NCBI GenBank assembly: GCA_001429255.1
Contig: LMJI01000001.1
Span: 1,715,256 to 1,779,255, forward strand
Direction: 5' to 3'
Source: Cellulomonas sp. Root930
Lineage (GTDB): Bacteria; Actinomycetota; Actinomycetes; Actinomycetales; Cellulomonadaceae
Length of the DNA: 64,000 nucleotides
Numbering within the stretch: position 1 is the first letter of the stretch; each line of letters begins with the position of its first letter. The notes under the pieces were generated by a model, which did not search any database, was not told where the DNA came from, and worked only from the letters and a program-made list of their open reading frames with translations. A program made the translations under genes and the position numbers. Below, one piece after another: positions 38,671 to 46,567 of the stretch.

Positions 38671-38791
38671 CCGACGACGGCGGCGCGCAGCGGACGCGTC
38701 CGCGCCGCGAAGAAATGCTGCGCCGGGTGCATCCGTGGAGGGGGCTCGGGCCGAAGAGGGTCGACAGCCGCGCGCGGTGGCGGGTCGGAGC

Positions 38792-38811
38792 ATCCTCAGT
38801 ACGCTGAGGAT
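38792..38811. promoter_or_regulatory. Palindromic operator candidate of the carotenoid operon
   Basis: ATCCTCAG-TACG-CTGAGGAT, a perfect 8-bp inverted repeat with a 4-nt centre. It includes TACGCT (38800-38805), a plausible -10 whose transcript would start near 38812, about 50 nt before the crtE ATG. A dimeric regulator bound here would block that promoter. The regulator is not encoded nearby. Confidence 0.5.
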
Positions 38812-38864
38812 CTCCTCCGCAGGTGACGCGGGTCGGTTCCAGCAGCAGGGACAGGAGACGCGGG

Positions 38865-39992
38865 ATGGTCGGGAAGTCAACGGCTGCACCGGGCGTGGTC
38901 GTGCACCGGGCGCCCGCCCGCACGGCGGACGCCGCCGACCTCGCGGAGGCGGTCGAGGGGGCGATGGCCGTGACGGCGACCGTCCTGCAGGACTTCGTCG
39001 AGGCGCGCATCCGCGTCGCGGCCGGCCGGTCCGAGGTGGCCGCGCGCCTGTGGACCGACCTCGCGGGTGTCATCGGCGGCAAGCTGATGCGCCCGCGGCT
39101 GGCGGTCGCCGCGTACCTGGGGCTCGGTGGCACGGACCGGGCGGCGATCGCGCCGGTGGCCGCCGCGATCGAGGTGCTGCACACCGCGATGCTCGTGCAC
39201 GACGACCTGCTCGACCACGATGAGGTGCGTCGGGGACGCCCCAACGTCGCGGGCGCCGCACGCGCGCGCCTGGCGACCAGCGGCCTGGACGACCGGGGGG
39301 TCGACGACCAGGTGCTCGCAGCCGGGCTGCTGGCCGGCGACCTGGCGATCGCCTCGGCGTTCTCGCTGGTGGTGAGCGCCCCGGCGGACCGCTCGGCACT
39401 GCTCCGGGTGGTCGGCCTGCTGGCGGAGGGCATCGAGACCACGGTGGTCGGGGAGCTGCTCGACGTGACCGCGTCGCTCTCCTCGCCGCGGGACGTGGAC
39501 GCGCTCGCGGTGGCGGAGCTGAAGACCGCCGCGTACTCGGGCAGCCTGCCGCTGGTCGTCGGCGCGATCCTGGCCGGGGCGGACGACGAGCGGATCGCGC
39601 AGCTCGACGGGGTCGGCTCGGCCCTCGGGGTCGCGTTCCAGCTGACCGACGACGAGCTCGGCGTGTTCGGGGACCCGGCGGTCACCGGCAAGTCCGTGCT
39701 GTCGGACCTGCGCGAGGGCAAGCGCACCGAGCTGTTGCGGCGGGCGTACGCGATGACCGACGCGACCGGGTGCGCGGTGCTCGACACGCACGTGGGCCGG
39801 CCGGACCTGGACGAGCCGGGGGCCGCGGCCGTCCGAGAGGTCATGGTGTCCAGCGGAGCGCTGGACGCGGTGCGGGAGCTGACCCGGCGCACCGGCCTGC
39901 ACGCGAGGTCGCTGGCGGCGGGCAGCCTGCCCGAGCCGCTGGGGGGCTACCTTGTGGGCGTCGTCGACGATCTGGTCGGACGGGGTCACTGA
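38865..39992 (+). CDS. crtE: Geranylgeranyl diphosphate synthase
   Basis: 375 aa trans-isoprenyl diphosphate synthase. First Asp-rich motif DDLLDHDEVRRG near residue 109, second DDELGVFGD near 261, and GGKLMRPRLAVAAYLGLG (substrate Lys/Arg) near residue 65. As first gene of the carotenoid operon it should make GGPP for phytoene synthase. The ATG at 38865 follows AGGAG; an in-frame ATG at 38823 is possible but has no ribosome site. Confidence 0.88.
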   Translation: MVGKSTAAPGVVVHRAPARTADAADLAEAVEGAMAVTATVLQDFVEARIRVAAGRSEVAARLWTDLAGVIGGKLMRPRLAVAAYLGLGGTDRAAIAPVAAAIEVLHTAMLVHDDLLDHDEVRRGRPNVAGAARARLATSGLDDRGVDDQVLAAGLLAGDLAIASAFSLVVSAPADRSALLRVVGLLAEGIETTVVGELLDVTASLSSPRDVDALAVAELKTAAYSGSLPLVVGAILAGADDERIAQLDGVGSALGVAFQLTDDELGVFGDPAVTGKSVLSDLREGKRTELLRRAYAMTDATGCAVLDTHVGRPDLDEPGAAAVREVMVSSGALDAVRELTRRTGLHARSLAAGSLPEPLGGYLVGVVDDLVGRGH

Positions 39993-40007
39993 GTGCTGGG
40001 GGAGCGG

Positions 40008-40907
40008 ATGTCGGACGTGCGATCGGCCCGTGACCGGGCGCTCCGGCTGTACGACGCCACGGCCGCGCGCACGAGCGCCGGTGTGCTGGCCGCGTACTCG
40101 ACGTCGTTCGGGCTGGGCACCCGTCTGCTCGGGCGCCGCGCGCAGCAGGACATCCGCGCGGTGTACGCGCTGGTCCGGCTGGCCGACGAGGTGGTGGACA
40201 CCTACCGCGGCGACGACGCGGGCGCGGAGCTGGACGAGCTGGAGGAGCAGACCGCGCGTGCCCTGCGCACGGGGTACTCCACCAACCTGATCGTGCACGC
40301 GTTCGCGCGGACGGCCCGGCGCGTGGGGATCACCGCCGCGGAGACGCGGCCGTTCTTCGCCTCGATGCGGGCGGACCTCACGGTGCACGAGCACGACCGG
40401 GCCAGCTTCGAGGCGTACGTCTACGGGTCGGCCGAGGTGGTCGGCCTGATGTGCGTGCGGGCGTTCCTCAACGAGGACCGGCGTCCCGACGAACCCGTGC
40501 GCGAGCCCGACGAGACGCAGGTGGCCGGGGCGCGGGCGCTGGGGGCGGCGTTCCAGAAGATCAACTTCCTGCGCGACCTCGGGGACGACACCGAGGAGCT
40601 GGGCCGGACGTACTTCCCCGGCACGACGCCGGGGCAGCTCGACCAAGCGCAGCTGGACGCGATCCTGGCGGAGATCTCCGCGGACGTGGCCGTCGCCCGG
40701 GCGGCGGTGCCGACCCTGCCGCGACGGGCCCGCTACGCGGTGGGTGCGACGCTGGCCCTGTACCAGCGCCTCGTCGACGAGATCGCGACGCGGCCACCGG
40801 AGTCTCTGCTGACCGGTCGGGTGCGCCTGCCCACCCCGGTCAAGCTGCTCGTCGTCGGGGAGTCCGTGCTGGCGGAGGCGCGCTCCGGTCGCGAGGTCGG
40901 CGCGTGA
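40008..40907 (+). CDS. crtB: Phytoene synthase
   Basis: 299 aa. Two Asp-rich motifs: RLADEVVDTYRGDD near residue 62 and NFLRDLGDDTEELGRTYFP near 185. YSTSFGLGTRLL and YVYGSAEVVGLM are also standard. It condenses two GGPP to phytoene. The ATG at 40008 follows GGGGGAG; an in-frame GTG at 39993 just touches the crtE stop. Its own stop overlaps crtI by GTGA. Confidence 0.93.
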   Translation: MSDVRSARDRALRLYDATAARTSAGVLAAYSTSFGLGTRLLGRRAQQDIRAVYALVRLADEVVDTYRGDDAGAELDELEEQTARALRTGYSTNLIVHAFARTARRVGITAAETRPFFASMRADLTVHEHDRASFEAYVYGSAEVVGLMCVRAFLNEDRRPDEPVREPDETQVAGARALGAAFQKINFLRDLGDDTEELGRTYFPGTTPGQLDQAQLDAILAEISADVAVARAAVPTLPRRARYAVGATLALYQRLVDEIATRPPESLLTGRVRLPTPVKLLVVGESVLAEARSGREVGA

Positions 40908-42553
40908 GCGGACCCGGGCGGGTCGTCGTCATCGGCGGCGGCATCGCCGGCCTGACCACCGCCGCGCTGCTCGCCCGCGGGGGCGCCCTGGTGACCCTGC
41001 TGGAACGCCACGACCGGCTCGGCGGCCGCACCGGCACGGTGTCGATCGACGGGTTCCGGTTCGACACCGGGCCGTCCTGGTACTTCATGCCCGAGGTGTT
41101 CGAGCACGCGTTCGCGCTCCTGGGCGAGCGGATCGAGGACCACGTCGACCTCGAGCGGCTGGACCCGGCGTACCGGCTGTTCCCGGAGCCGGTCGACGGC
41201 GGACCTGCGGAGCCGTTCGACGTGGTCGGCGACCCGGAGGCCAACTGGGCGACGTTCGAGGCGAGAGAGCCCGGCGCCGGCGAGGCGATCCGGCGGTACA
41301 CGGAGGCCTCGACGCAGGCGTACCGGACTGCGCTCGACTCGTTCCTCTACACCACGTTCGCGCGCCCGGACCGGCTGCTCACCGCCGAGATCGTCCGGCA
41401 GTCCGGCACGCTGGCCGGCCTGCTCACCGGCACCCTCGCGGACAAGGTCGCGTCGACCGTGACCGATCCGGTGCTCCGGCAGGTGCTCGGGTACCACGCG
41501 GTGTTCCTCGGCTCGTCGCCGTACCGCGTCCCCGCGCTGTACTCGCTGATGAGCCATCTCGACCTGGTCGACGGCGTACGTTTCCCGCGCGGCGGGATGT
41601 ACACGGTGATCGAGGCGCTCGAGCGGATCGCCCGCAAGGAGGGCGTCGACATCCGCACCGAGGCCGATGTGGCCTCGATCGAGATCGAGGACGCCCGTCC
41701 CTCGCTGGCGCACCCGCGCAGGTCCGGGTCGGCCCGCGGGGTCCGGCTGACGGACGGCTCGGTGATCCCGGCCGACGTCGTCGTGTCCGCCGCGGACCGG
41801 CACCACACCGAGACCACCCTGCTGGGCACGTACCGCGACCTGCCGGCGCCCTGGTGGGAGGACCGCGGTCCGGGCATCTCGGCGCTGCTGATCATGGCCG
41901 GCGTGCGCGGGGAGCTGCCGGAGCTGGCCCACCACTCGCTGTTCTTCACGCGCGACTGGCCGGGCAACTTCGAGGACATCCTCGGCACCGGCCGCGCCAC
42001 CCCGGCGGACGGCCTGCGGGTGCCCGAGGCGGCGTCGATGTACGTCTCGCGAACCACCGCGAGCGACCCGACCGCAGCGCCGCCCGGCCACGAGAACCTG
42101 TTCGTGCTGGTCCCGTTCCCTGCCGACCCGTCGCTCGGCGCGGGGGACCGCGACGACATCGAGCGGTACGCCGACCGGTTCCTCGACCAGGTGGGCGACT
42201 GGGCGGGGATCCCCGGGCTGCGCGACCGCGTGGTGACCCGTCGGGTGGTCGGCCCCGCCGACTTCGCCCGTGACTTCTCCGCCTGGCGCGGGAGTGCCCT
42301 CGGCATGGAGCACACCCTGCGGCAGAGCGCGATGTTCCGGCCGGGCGACGTGTCCTCGCGCGTCCCGAACGTGCTGCACGTCGGAGGTGGCACGATCCCG
42401 GGTGTGGGACTGCCGATGTGCCTGATCAGCGCCGAGCTGGTGGTCAAGCGGATGCTGGGCGAGACCTCGTCGCACCCGCTGCCCGCTCCGCTGCGTCCGG
42501 GCTACCTGGCTTCGGCGCGGCCCCGCGGGGTCTGGAGCGAGTCGGTCGGATGA
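40904..42553 (+). CDS. crtI: Phytoene desaturase
   Basis: 549 aa FAD-dependent desaturase. N-terminal VVVIGGGIAGLTTAALLARGG dinucleotide site, GGRTGTVSIDGFRFDTGPSWYFMP substrate region, LGSSPYRVPALYSLMSHLDLVDGV, and the C-terminal FAD motif LHVGGGTIPGVGLPMCLISAELVVKRM. It turns phytoene into lycopene. GTGA overlap with crtB and ATGA overlap with the next gene. Confidence 0.94.
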   Translation: MSGPGRVVVIGGGIAGLTTAALLARGGALVTLLERHDRLGGRTGTVSIDGFRFDTGPSWYFMPEVFEHAFALLGERIEDHVDLERLDPAYRLFPEPVDGGPAEPFDVVGDPEANWATFEAREPGAGEAIRRYTEASTQAYRTALDSFLYTTFARPDRLLTAEIVRQSGTLAGLLTGTLADKVASTVTDPVLRQVLGYHAVFLGSSPYRVPALYSLMSHLDLVDGVRFPRGGMYTVIEALERIARKEGVDIRTEADVASIEIEDARPSLAHPRRSGSARGVRLTDGSVIPADVVVSAADRHHTETTLLGTYRDLPAPWWEDRGPGISALLIMAGVRGELPELAHHSLFFTRDWPGNFEDILGTGRATPADGLRVPEAASMYVSRTTASDPTAAPPGHENLFVLVPFPADPSLGAGDRDDIERYADRFLDQVGDWAGIPGLRDRVVTRRVVGPADFARDFSAWRGSALGMEHTLRQSAMFRPGDVSSRVPNVLHVGGGTIPGVGLPMCLISAELVVKRMLGETSSHPLPAPLRPGYLASARPRGVWSESVG

Positions 42554-42903
42554 GGTTCGCGTACCTCGGCGCCCTGCTGCTCTCCCTCGGCGGGCTCGCC
42601 CTGCTGGACCGCCGGTTCCGGCTCGCGTTCTGGGCGGACGCCCGGCGTGCGGCGCTGACCGTCGGCATCGGGGTCGTCGGCTTCCTGCTCTGGGACGGCC
42701 TCGGGCTGGTGCTCGGCATCTTCGCGCGCGGGGACTCGCCGCACATGACCGGGCTGCTGCTTGCCCCCGAGCTGCCGGTGGAGGAGGCGTTCTTCCTGGC
42801 GCTGCTCTGCTACACGGCCCTGCTCGCGTGGCGCTGGTTCGACCAGAGCGCCGCGCAGCGCGAGGCCGGGCGCCGGGTGCTCGACGAGGATGAGGCGCCA
42901 TGA
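42550..42903 (+). CDS. crtYe: C50 carotenoid cyclase subunit (CrtYe-like)
   Basis: 117 aa with three hydrophobic helices (about 1-20, 38-60, 75-95). GLLLAPELPVEEAFFLALLCYTALLAW contains the PxE(E) motif of the heterodimeric lycopene cyclase domain. Half of a two-protein cyclase; the partner is the next gene. Epsilon versus gamma ring type, hence decaprenoxanthin versus sarcinaxanthin, cannot be decided by eye. Confidence 0.85.
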   Translation: MRFAYLGALLLSLGGLALLDRRFRLAFWADARRAALTVGIGVVGFLLWDGLGLVLGIFARGDSPHMTGLLLAPELPVEEAFFLALLCYTALLAWRWFDQSAAQREAGRRVLDEDEAP

Positions 42904-43205
42904 CGAACATCGTGCTGAACGTCCTCGTGCTCGCGGTGCTCGGTGCCGTCTCCTGGCGGGTGCTGCGCGGGATGCGCGGCATGCCGATCGTCTGGACCGT
43001 GCTGCACCTGTGCGTGCTCACCGCCGTCTTCGACACGATCATGATCGACGTCGGCCTCTACGTGTTCGACCCCGACAAGATCCTCGGCCGGTACATCTGG
43101 GGCGCTCCCCTGGAGGACTTCGCGTACGCGATCGCCGCGGGCGTCGGCATGCCGGTGCTCTGGGTGGCGCTCGGACGGCGGAAGACCCGGCAGGACCCCG
43201 CGTGA
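42900..43205 (+). CDS. crtYf: C50 carotenoid cyclase subunit (CrtYf-like)
   Basis: 101 aa with three hydrophobic helices. YVFDPDKILGRYIWGAPLEDFAYAIAAG carries the second PxE-type motif (APLED) of the lycopene cyclase domain. Start and stop overlap the neighbours by 4 bp (ATGA, GTGA), so both subunits and the elongase are translated together. Confidence 0.87.
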   Translation: MTNIVLNVLVLAVLGAVSWRVLRGMRGMPIVWTVLHLCVLTAVFDTIMIDVGLYVFDPDKILGRYIWGAPLEDFAYAIAAGVGMPVLWVALGRRKTRQDPA

Positions 43206-44074
43206 GGGAGGTCCTCGCGGCGTCCCGGCCGTTCTCCTGGATCAACACCGCCTACCCGTTCGCCGCGGGCTACCTGCTGGCCACGGGCGGGCGGATCGAC
43301 GCGACGTTCGTCATCGGCACCCTGTTCTTCCTCGGGCCGTACAACCTGCTGATGTACGGGATCAACGACGTGTTCGACTACGCCTCGGACCTGCGCAACC
43401 CCCGCAAGGGCGGGATCGAGGGCGGCCTCGTGGAGCCGGCCCGGGCGCGGGAGGTGCACCGCCGGATCCTGTGGGCGTGCGTCGTCGCGACCCTGCCGTT
43501 CGTCGTGTACCTGCTGGTGGTCGGTGACCTGGCCGCCAACCTCACGCTCGCGCTCGTCCTGTTCCTCGTCGTCGCGTACTCCGCGCCGGTGCTCCGGTTC
43601 AAGGAGCGGCCGGTCCTGGACTCGCTGACGTCCGCGATGCACTTCGTCGGCCCGCTGCTCTACGCGCTGGTCCTCGTGGACGCGGACCTGGGCGCGCCCA
43701 CGATCTGGCCGGTGCTCGTCGCGTTCGTCCTGTGGGGCATGGCATCGCACGCGTTCGGGGCGGTGCAGGACGTGCGGGCGGACCGCGAGGGCGGGATCGC
43801 GTCGGTGGCCACCGCTCTGGGGGCGCACCCGACGGTCGTCGCCGCGACGGTGCTCTACGTGCTGGCGGCCGCCGTGCTGCTGGTGGTCCCCTGGCCGGGC
43901 ACGCTCGCCGCGGTGCTGCCCATCCCGTACGCGATCAGCACGGCGCAGTTCTGGTCGGTGCGCGACGAGGACTGCGAACGCGCCAACACCGGCTGGCGGC
44001 GGTTCCTCTGGCTCAACCTGGTCACCGGGTTCCTGGTCACCATGCTGCTGATCGTCATCGCCCGGACGGGCTGA
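43202..44074 (+). CDS. crtEb: Lycopene elongase, UbiA-family prenyltransferase
   Basis: 290 aa with 7-9 transmembrane helices. Two Asp-rich motifs: NDVFDYASDLRN near residue 60 and DVRADREGGIAS near 187. SWINTAYPFAAGYLLATGG at the start and CrtYe/CrtYf directly upstream identify the CrtEb type, which adds two C5 units to lycopene. Together the operon should make a C50 pigment. The stop overlaps the convergent 44055 gene by 20 bp. Confidence 0.9.
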   Translation: MREVLAASRPFSWINTAYPFAAGYLLATGGRIDATFVIGTLFFLGPYNLLMYGINDVFDYASDLRNPRKGGIEGGLVEPARAREVHRRILWACVVATLPFVVYLLVVGDLAANLTLALVLFLVVAYSAPVLRFKERPVLDSLTSAMHFVGPLLYALVLVDADLGAPTIWPVLVAFVLWGMASHAFGAVQDVRADREGGIASVATALGAHPTVVAATVLYVLAAAVLLVVPWPGTLAAVLPIPYAISTAQFWSVRDEDCERANTGWRRFLWLNLVTGFLVTMLLIVIARTG

Positions 44075-44915
44075 CCGGCACGACATCGGGTGGCCGGTAG
44101 CGCGTGAACAGCACGCGCGCGCCGAGGGCGGTGACCACCCAGAGGACTCCGACGAGGAGCGCCTGCGCCACCGTGACGACGACCCACGGGAGAGCGTCGC
44201 CGAGGCTGGGTGCACCGGTCGCGCCGAAGCCCGCATAGCCGTACGCGAGGGCGCCCTGCACCGAGGTCCAGGTGAGGCCCAGGGCGGGGAGGGCGTAGGT
44301 CGCGGCGCGAGCGGGCCGGGGCTCCGGCGTGGCCACGACGGCTGCACCGACCACGAGGACGAGCACCAGCGAGCACAGCTGTGCGGCGGCGACCTCGCGG
44401 GGGACGGCCAGGCTGCTGATCGCGGCTCCGGTGGTGGTCATGCGAGCGGCGGGGGCGATCCACAGCGGGACGGTGAGCACGGCCGCGACCACGGCCAGCG
44501 TGCGGGTCGCCGAGGGGCCCGGCCGGCGGGTCACCGTGAGCAGCCCCACGGTGGCGAGGAGCCACAGCACCCCGACGAGCGCCGGAAGGGCGAGCGGGAC
44601 GGACAGCCCCGGATCTCCGGAGAGCTCGACCGCAGGTGCGGCAGAGAGATCCGGCCCGACGCTCGTCCCGGCGACGACGGAGTACACGAACCACGACGTC
44701 TGCCGCCACCAGGACCATCCCAGCATGAGAGCGGGGACCGCGAACCATCCGGCGAGGCGTGCCGCACTCGCGTGCCGCACCGACACGAGTACCGCCAGGG
44801 CCACGACCGCCGCGACCCCGACGACCTGCGCGCCGGTGCGCTCCGAGCCCAGCGCGACGGGCACGCACAGCGCGACGGCGACCAGCGCACCGGCGACGAC
44901 GAGCGTGTTCCGCAT
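44055..44915 (-). CDS. Multi-pass membrane protein, function unknown
   Basis: 286 aa with about eight transmembrane segments. The C-terminal part (residue 135 on) is visibly similar to the whole protein at 46045-46515: both have VPLW-(x)P followed by VTT/MTTTG, a VA..(Q/R)L.SLVLV helix, a P-L-W-S block and PW.(P/V)V.VAQA.LV..LW. The N-terminal half is extra. A TAGCCT box 6 nt before the ATG indicates a leaderless mRNA. No known domain. Confidence 0.65.
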   Translation of the reverse strand: MRNTLVVAGALVAVALCVPVALGSERTGAQVVGVAAVVALAVLVSVRHASAARLAGWFAVPALMLGWSWWRQTSWFVYSVVAGTSVGPDLSAAPAVELSGDPGLSVPLALPALVGVLWLLATVGLLTVTRRPGPSATRTLAVVAAVLTVPLWIAPAARMTTTGAAISSLAVPREVAAAQLCSLVLVLVVGAAVVATPEPRPARAATYALPALGLTWTSVQGALAYGYAGFGATGAPSLGDALPWVVVTVAQALLVGVLWVVTALGARVLFTRYRPPDVVPVSPSGR

Positions 44916-44921
44916 GGCGTC

Positions 44922-44927
44922 AGGCTA
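44922..44927 (-). promoter_or_regulatory. -10-like hexamer, leaderless
   Basis: TAGCCT on the minus strand, 6 nt before the ATG at 44915. Confidence 0.45.
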
Positions 44928-44965
44928 GGGGCGGACGGGATCGTCGCGGGGCGGTTCCGGGTCGC

Positions 44966-44971
44966 TACAGT
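44966..44971 (+). promoter_or_regulatory. -10-like hexamer, leaderless
   Basis: TACAGT followed by 7 nt and the ATG at 44979. Confidence 0.45.
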
Positions 44972-44978
44972 CCGCAGC

Positions 44979-46055
44979 ATGGCGAGCGCGAGCAGTCTCG
45001 ACTGGACGGTGTTCGTGCTGGTCGTCGGCCTGCGCCTGGTGGTGCCGCTGTTCATCCCGCGGTTCCCGCTGCCGGCCATCCTCGCCGCGCTGGTCATCGA
45101 CGGCGTCGACAAGTCCATCTTCGCCGCGTTCACGGACTTCCCGCTCGACAACTACCAGTCGTACGACAAGGCGCTCGACATCTACTACCTGACGATCGCC
45201 TACCTGTCGGTGCTGCGGAACTGGCGCAACCCGTTCGCGGTCGGGCTGGCGGCGTTCCTCTGGTACTACCGGCTGGTGGGGGTGCTCCTCTTCGAGCTCA
45301 CCGACGCGCGCTGGCTGCTCATGGTCTTCCCCAACACGTTCGAGTACTTCGTGATCGCCCTCGAGGTGGTCCGCACGCGCTGGGACGCCGCCCGGCTGAG
45401 CAGGTCCGCCCTCCTGTGGACGGCCGGGCTCATCTGGGTGGTGATCAAGCTGCCGCAGGAGTGGTGGATCCACGTCGCGCAGCTGGACTTCACGGACGAG
45501 TTCGGGGAGCTGGTCACCGAGCACCCGTGGGTGTGGGGCGTCCTGGCGGTCCTGGCGGTGGTGCTGGTCGTCGTCGGCCGACGCGTGGCCCGGCGGCTGC
45601 CGCCAGCGGACTGGCCGTTCACGCTGGACGCCGACGTCATCGCCGCACGCGTGGGCTGGGTCCCGAGGGGTCCGGTCGGGGTCGCGCCGACGGGTGTGGG
45701 CCATCTCGTCGAGAAGGTCGTGCTGGCGGGCCTGGTCACGATGGTCCTGTTCGAGTCGTACCCGTTGGTGGAGGGGCGGCTCTCGGTGGTCGCGCTCGTG
45801 GTCACGGGGACGGTGCTGGTGCACGCGGCGCTCGCGCTGCGGCGGCGGCGAGCGGCGCTCGGGGTCGAGGTGGTGGTCAACACGGTCATCAGCGTGGTCG
45901 CCATGCTGGTGTTCGCGGCGTTCGCCACCGGACAGCCCCGCCAGGTGTCCGTGGGCGACGTGCTGCTGTTCGCGTACGTGGTCGCCCTCGTCGTCACTCT
46001 GTACGACCGCTACACGGCCCGCCGCGAGGCGTGCGCGCAGCCGCTCAGCGCCTGA
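44979..46055 (+). CDS. Large integral membrane protein, function unknown
   Basis: 358 aa. About nine hydrophobic segments; conserved-looking blocks are DNYQSYDKALDIYYLTIAYL near residue 50 and RNWRNPFAVGLAAFLWYYRLVGVLLFEL near 75-105. No recognised family. Located between two related minus-strand membrane genes, with its stop overlapping the second by 11 bp. The ATG at 44979 is preceded by TACAGT, so a leaderless start fits; upstream in-frame starts lie inside the opposite gene. Confidence 0.7.
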   Translation: MASASSLDWTVFVLVVGLRLVVPLFIPRFPLPAILAALVIDGVDKSIFAAFTDFPLDNYQSYDKALDIYYLTIAYLSVLRNWRNPFAVGLAAFLWYYRLVGVLLFELTDARWLLMVFPNTFEYFVIALEVVRTRWDAARLSRSALLWTAGLIWVVIKLPQEWWIHVAQLDFTDEFGELVTEHPWVWGVLAVLAVVLVVVGRRVARRLPPADWPFTLDADVIAARVGWVPRGPVGVAPTGVGHLVEKVVLAGLVTMVLFESYPLVEGRLSVVALVVTGTVLVHAALALRRRRAALGVEVVVNTVISVVAMLVFAAFATGQPRQVSVGDVLLFAYVVALVVTLYDRYTARREACAQPLSA

Positions 46056-46515
46056 ACCGCGCGACGAGGCCGAGGACCGCGAGCGCCCACAGGAGGACGA
46101 CGAGCGCCGCCTGCGCCACGGCCACGGGCAGCCAGGGCGACTCGAACGCGTGGGGCGGGTCCTGACCCAGCGAGCCGACCAGCGCGACCGTGTAGCTGCC
46201 ACCGCCCTCCGTCCGCCAGGACACCCAGCTGAGGGTGACCGCCGGCACGACGAACAGCACGGCGAGGCGGCGGACCGCGACCGCGCCGGCCCTCCGGCCC
46301 ACCACGAGGGTCGCGAGGGCGAGAACCACGACGAGCACGAGCGAGACCAGCCGGACGGTCGCGACGCCCTGCGGCGGCGCCATGGCGACCATGAACACGC
46401 CGTCCGCGGTGGTCACGTGGTCCGGAGGAGCCCACAGCGGGACCGTCGCCAGCACCGCCAGCACGCTCAGCACGCGCACGAGGCGCGCGCGGACGGGCCG
46501 GTCGGCGGGGGACAT
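46045..46515 (-). CDS. Four-helix membrane protein, paralogue of the 44055 gene
   Basis: 156 aa with four transmembrane segments. Aligns with the C-terminal half of the 44055-44915 product in order and spacing (see that entry). Function unknown. TAGCGT lies 6 nt before the ATG. Confidence 0.65.
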   Translation of the reverse strand: MSPADRPVRARLVRVLSVLAVLATVPLWAPPDHVTTADGVFMVAMAPPQGVATVRLVSLVLVVVLALATLVVGRRAGAVAVRRLAVLFVVPAVTLSWVSWRTEGGGSYTVALVGSLGQDPPHAFESPWLPVAVAQAALVVLLWALAVLGLVARFRR

Positions 46516-46521
46516 CTGGTC

Positions 46522-46527
46522 ACGCTA
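46522..46527 (-). promoter_or_regulatory. -10-like hexamer, leaderless
   Basis: TAGCGT on the minus strand, then 6 nt (GACCAG) and the ATG at 46515. Same spacing and nearly the same hexamer as its paralogue at 44922. Confidence 0.45.
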
Positions 46528-46567
46528 GGAGGGGACCGGCCCACCCGGTGGTGATCCGGTCCGACGT

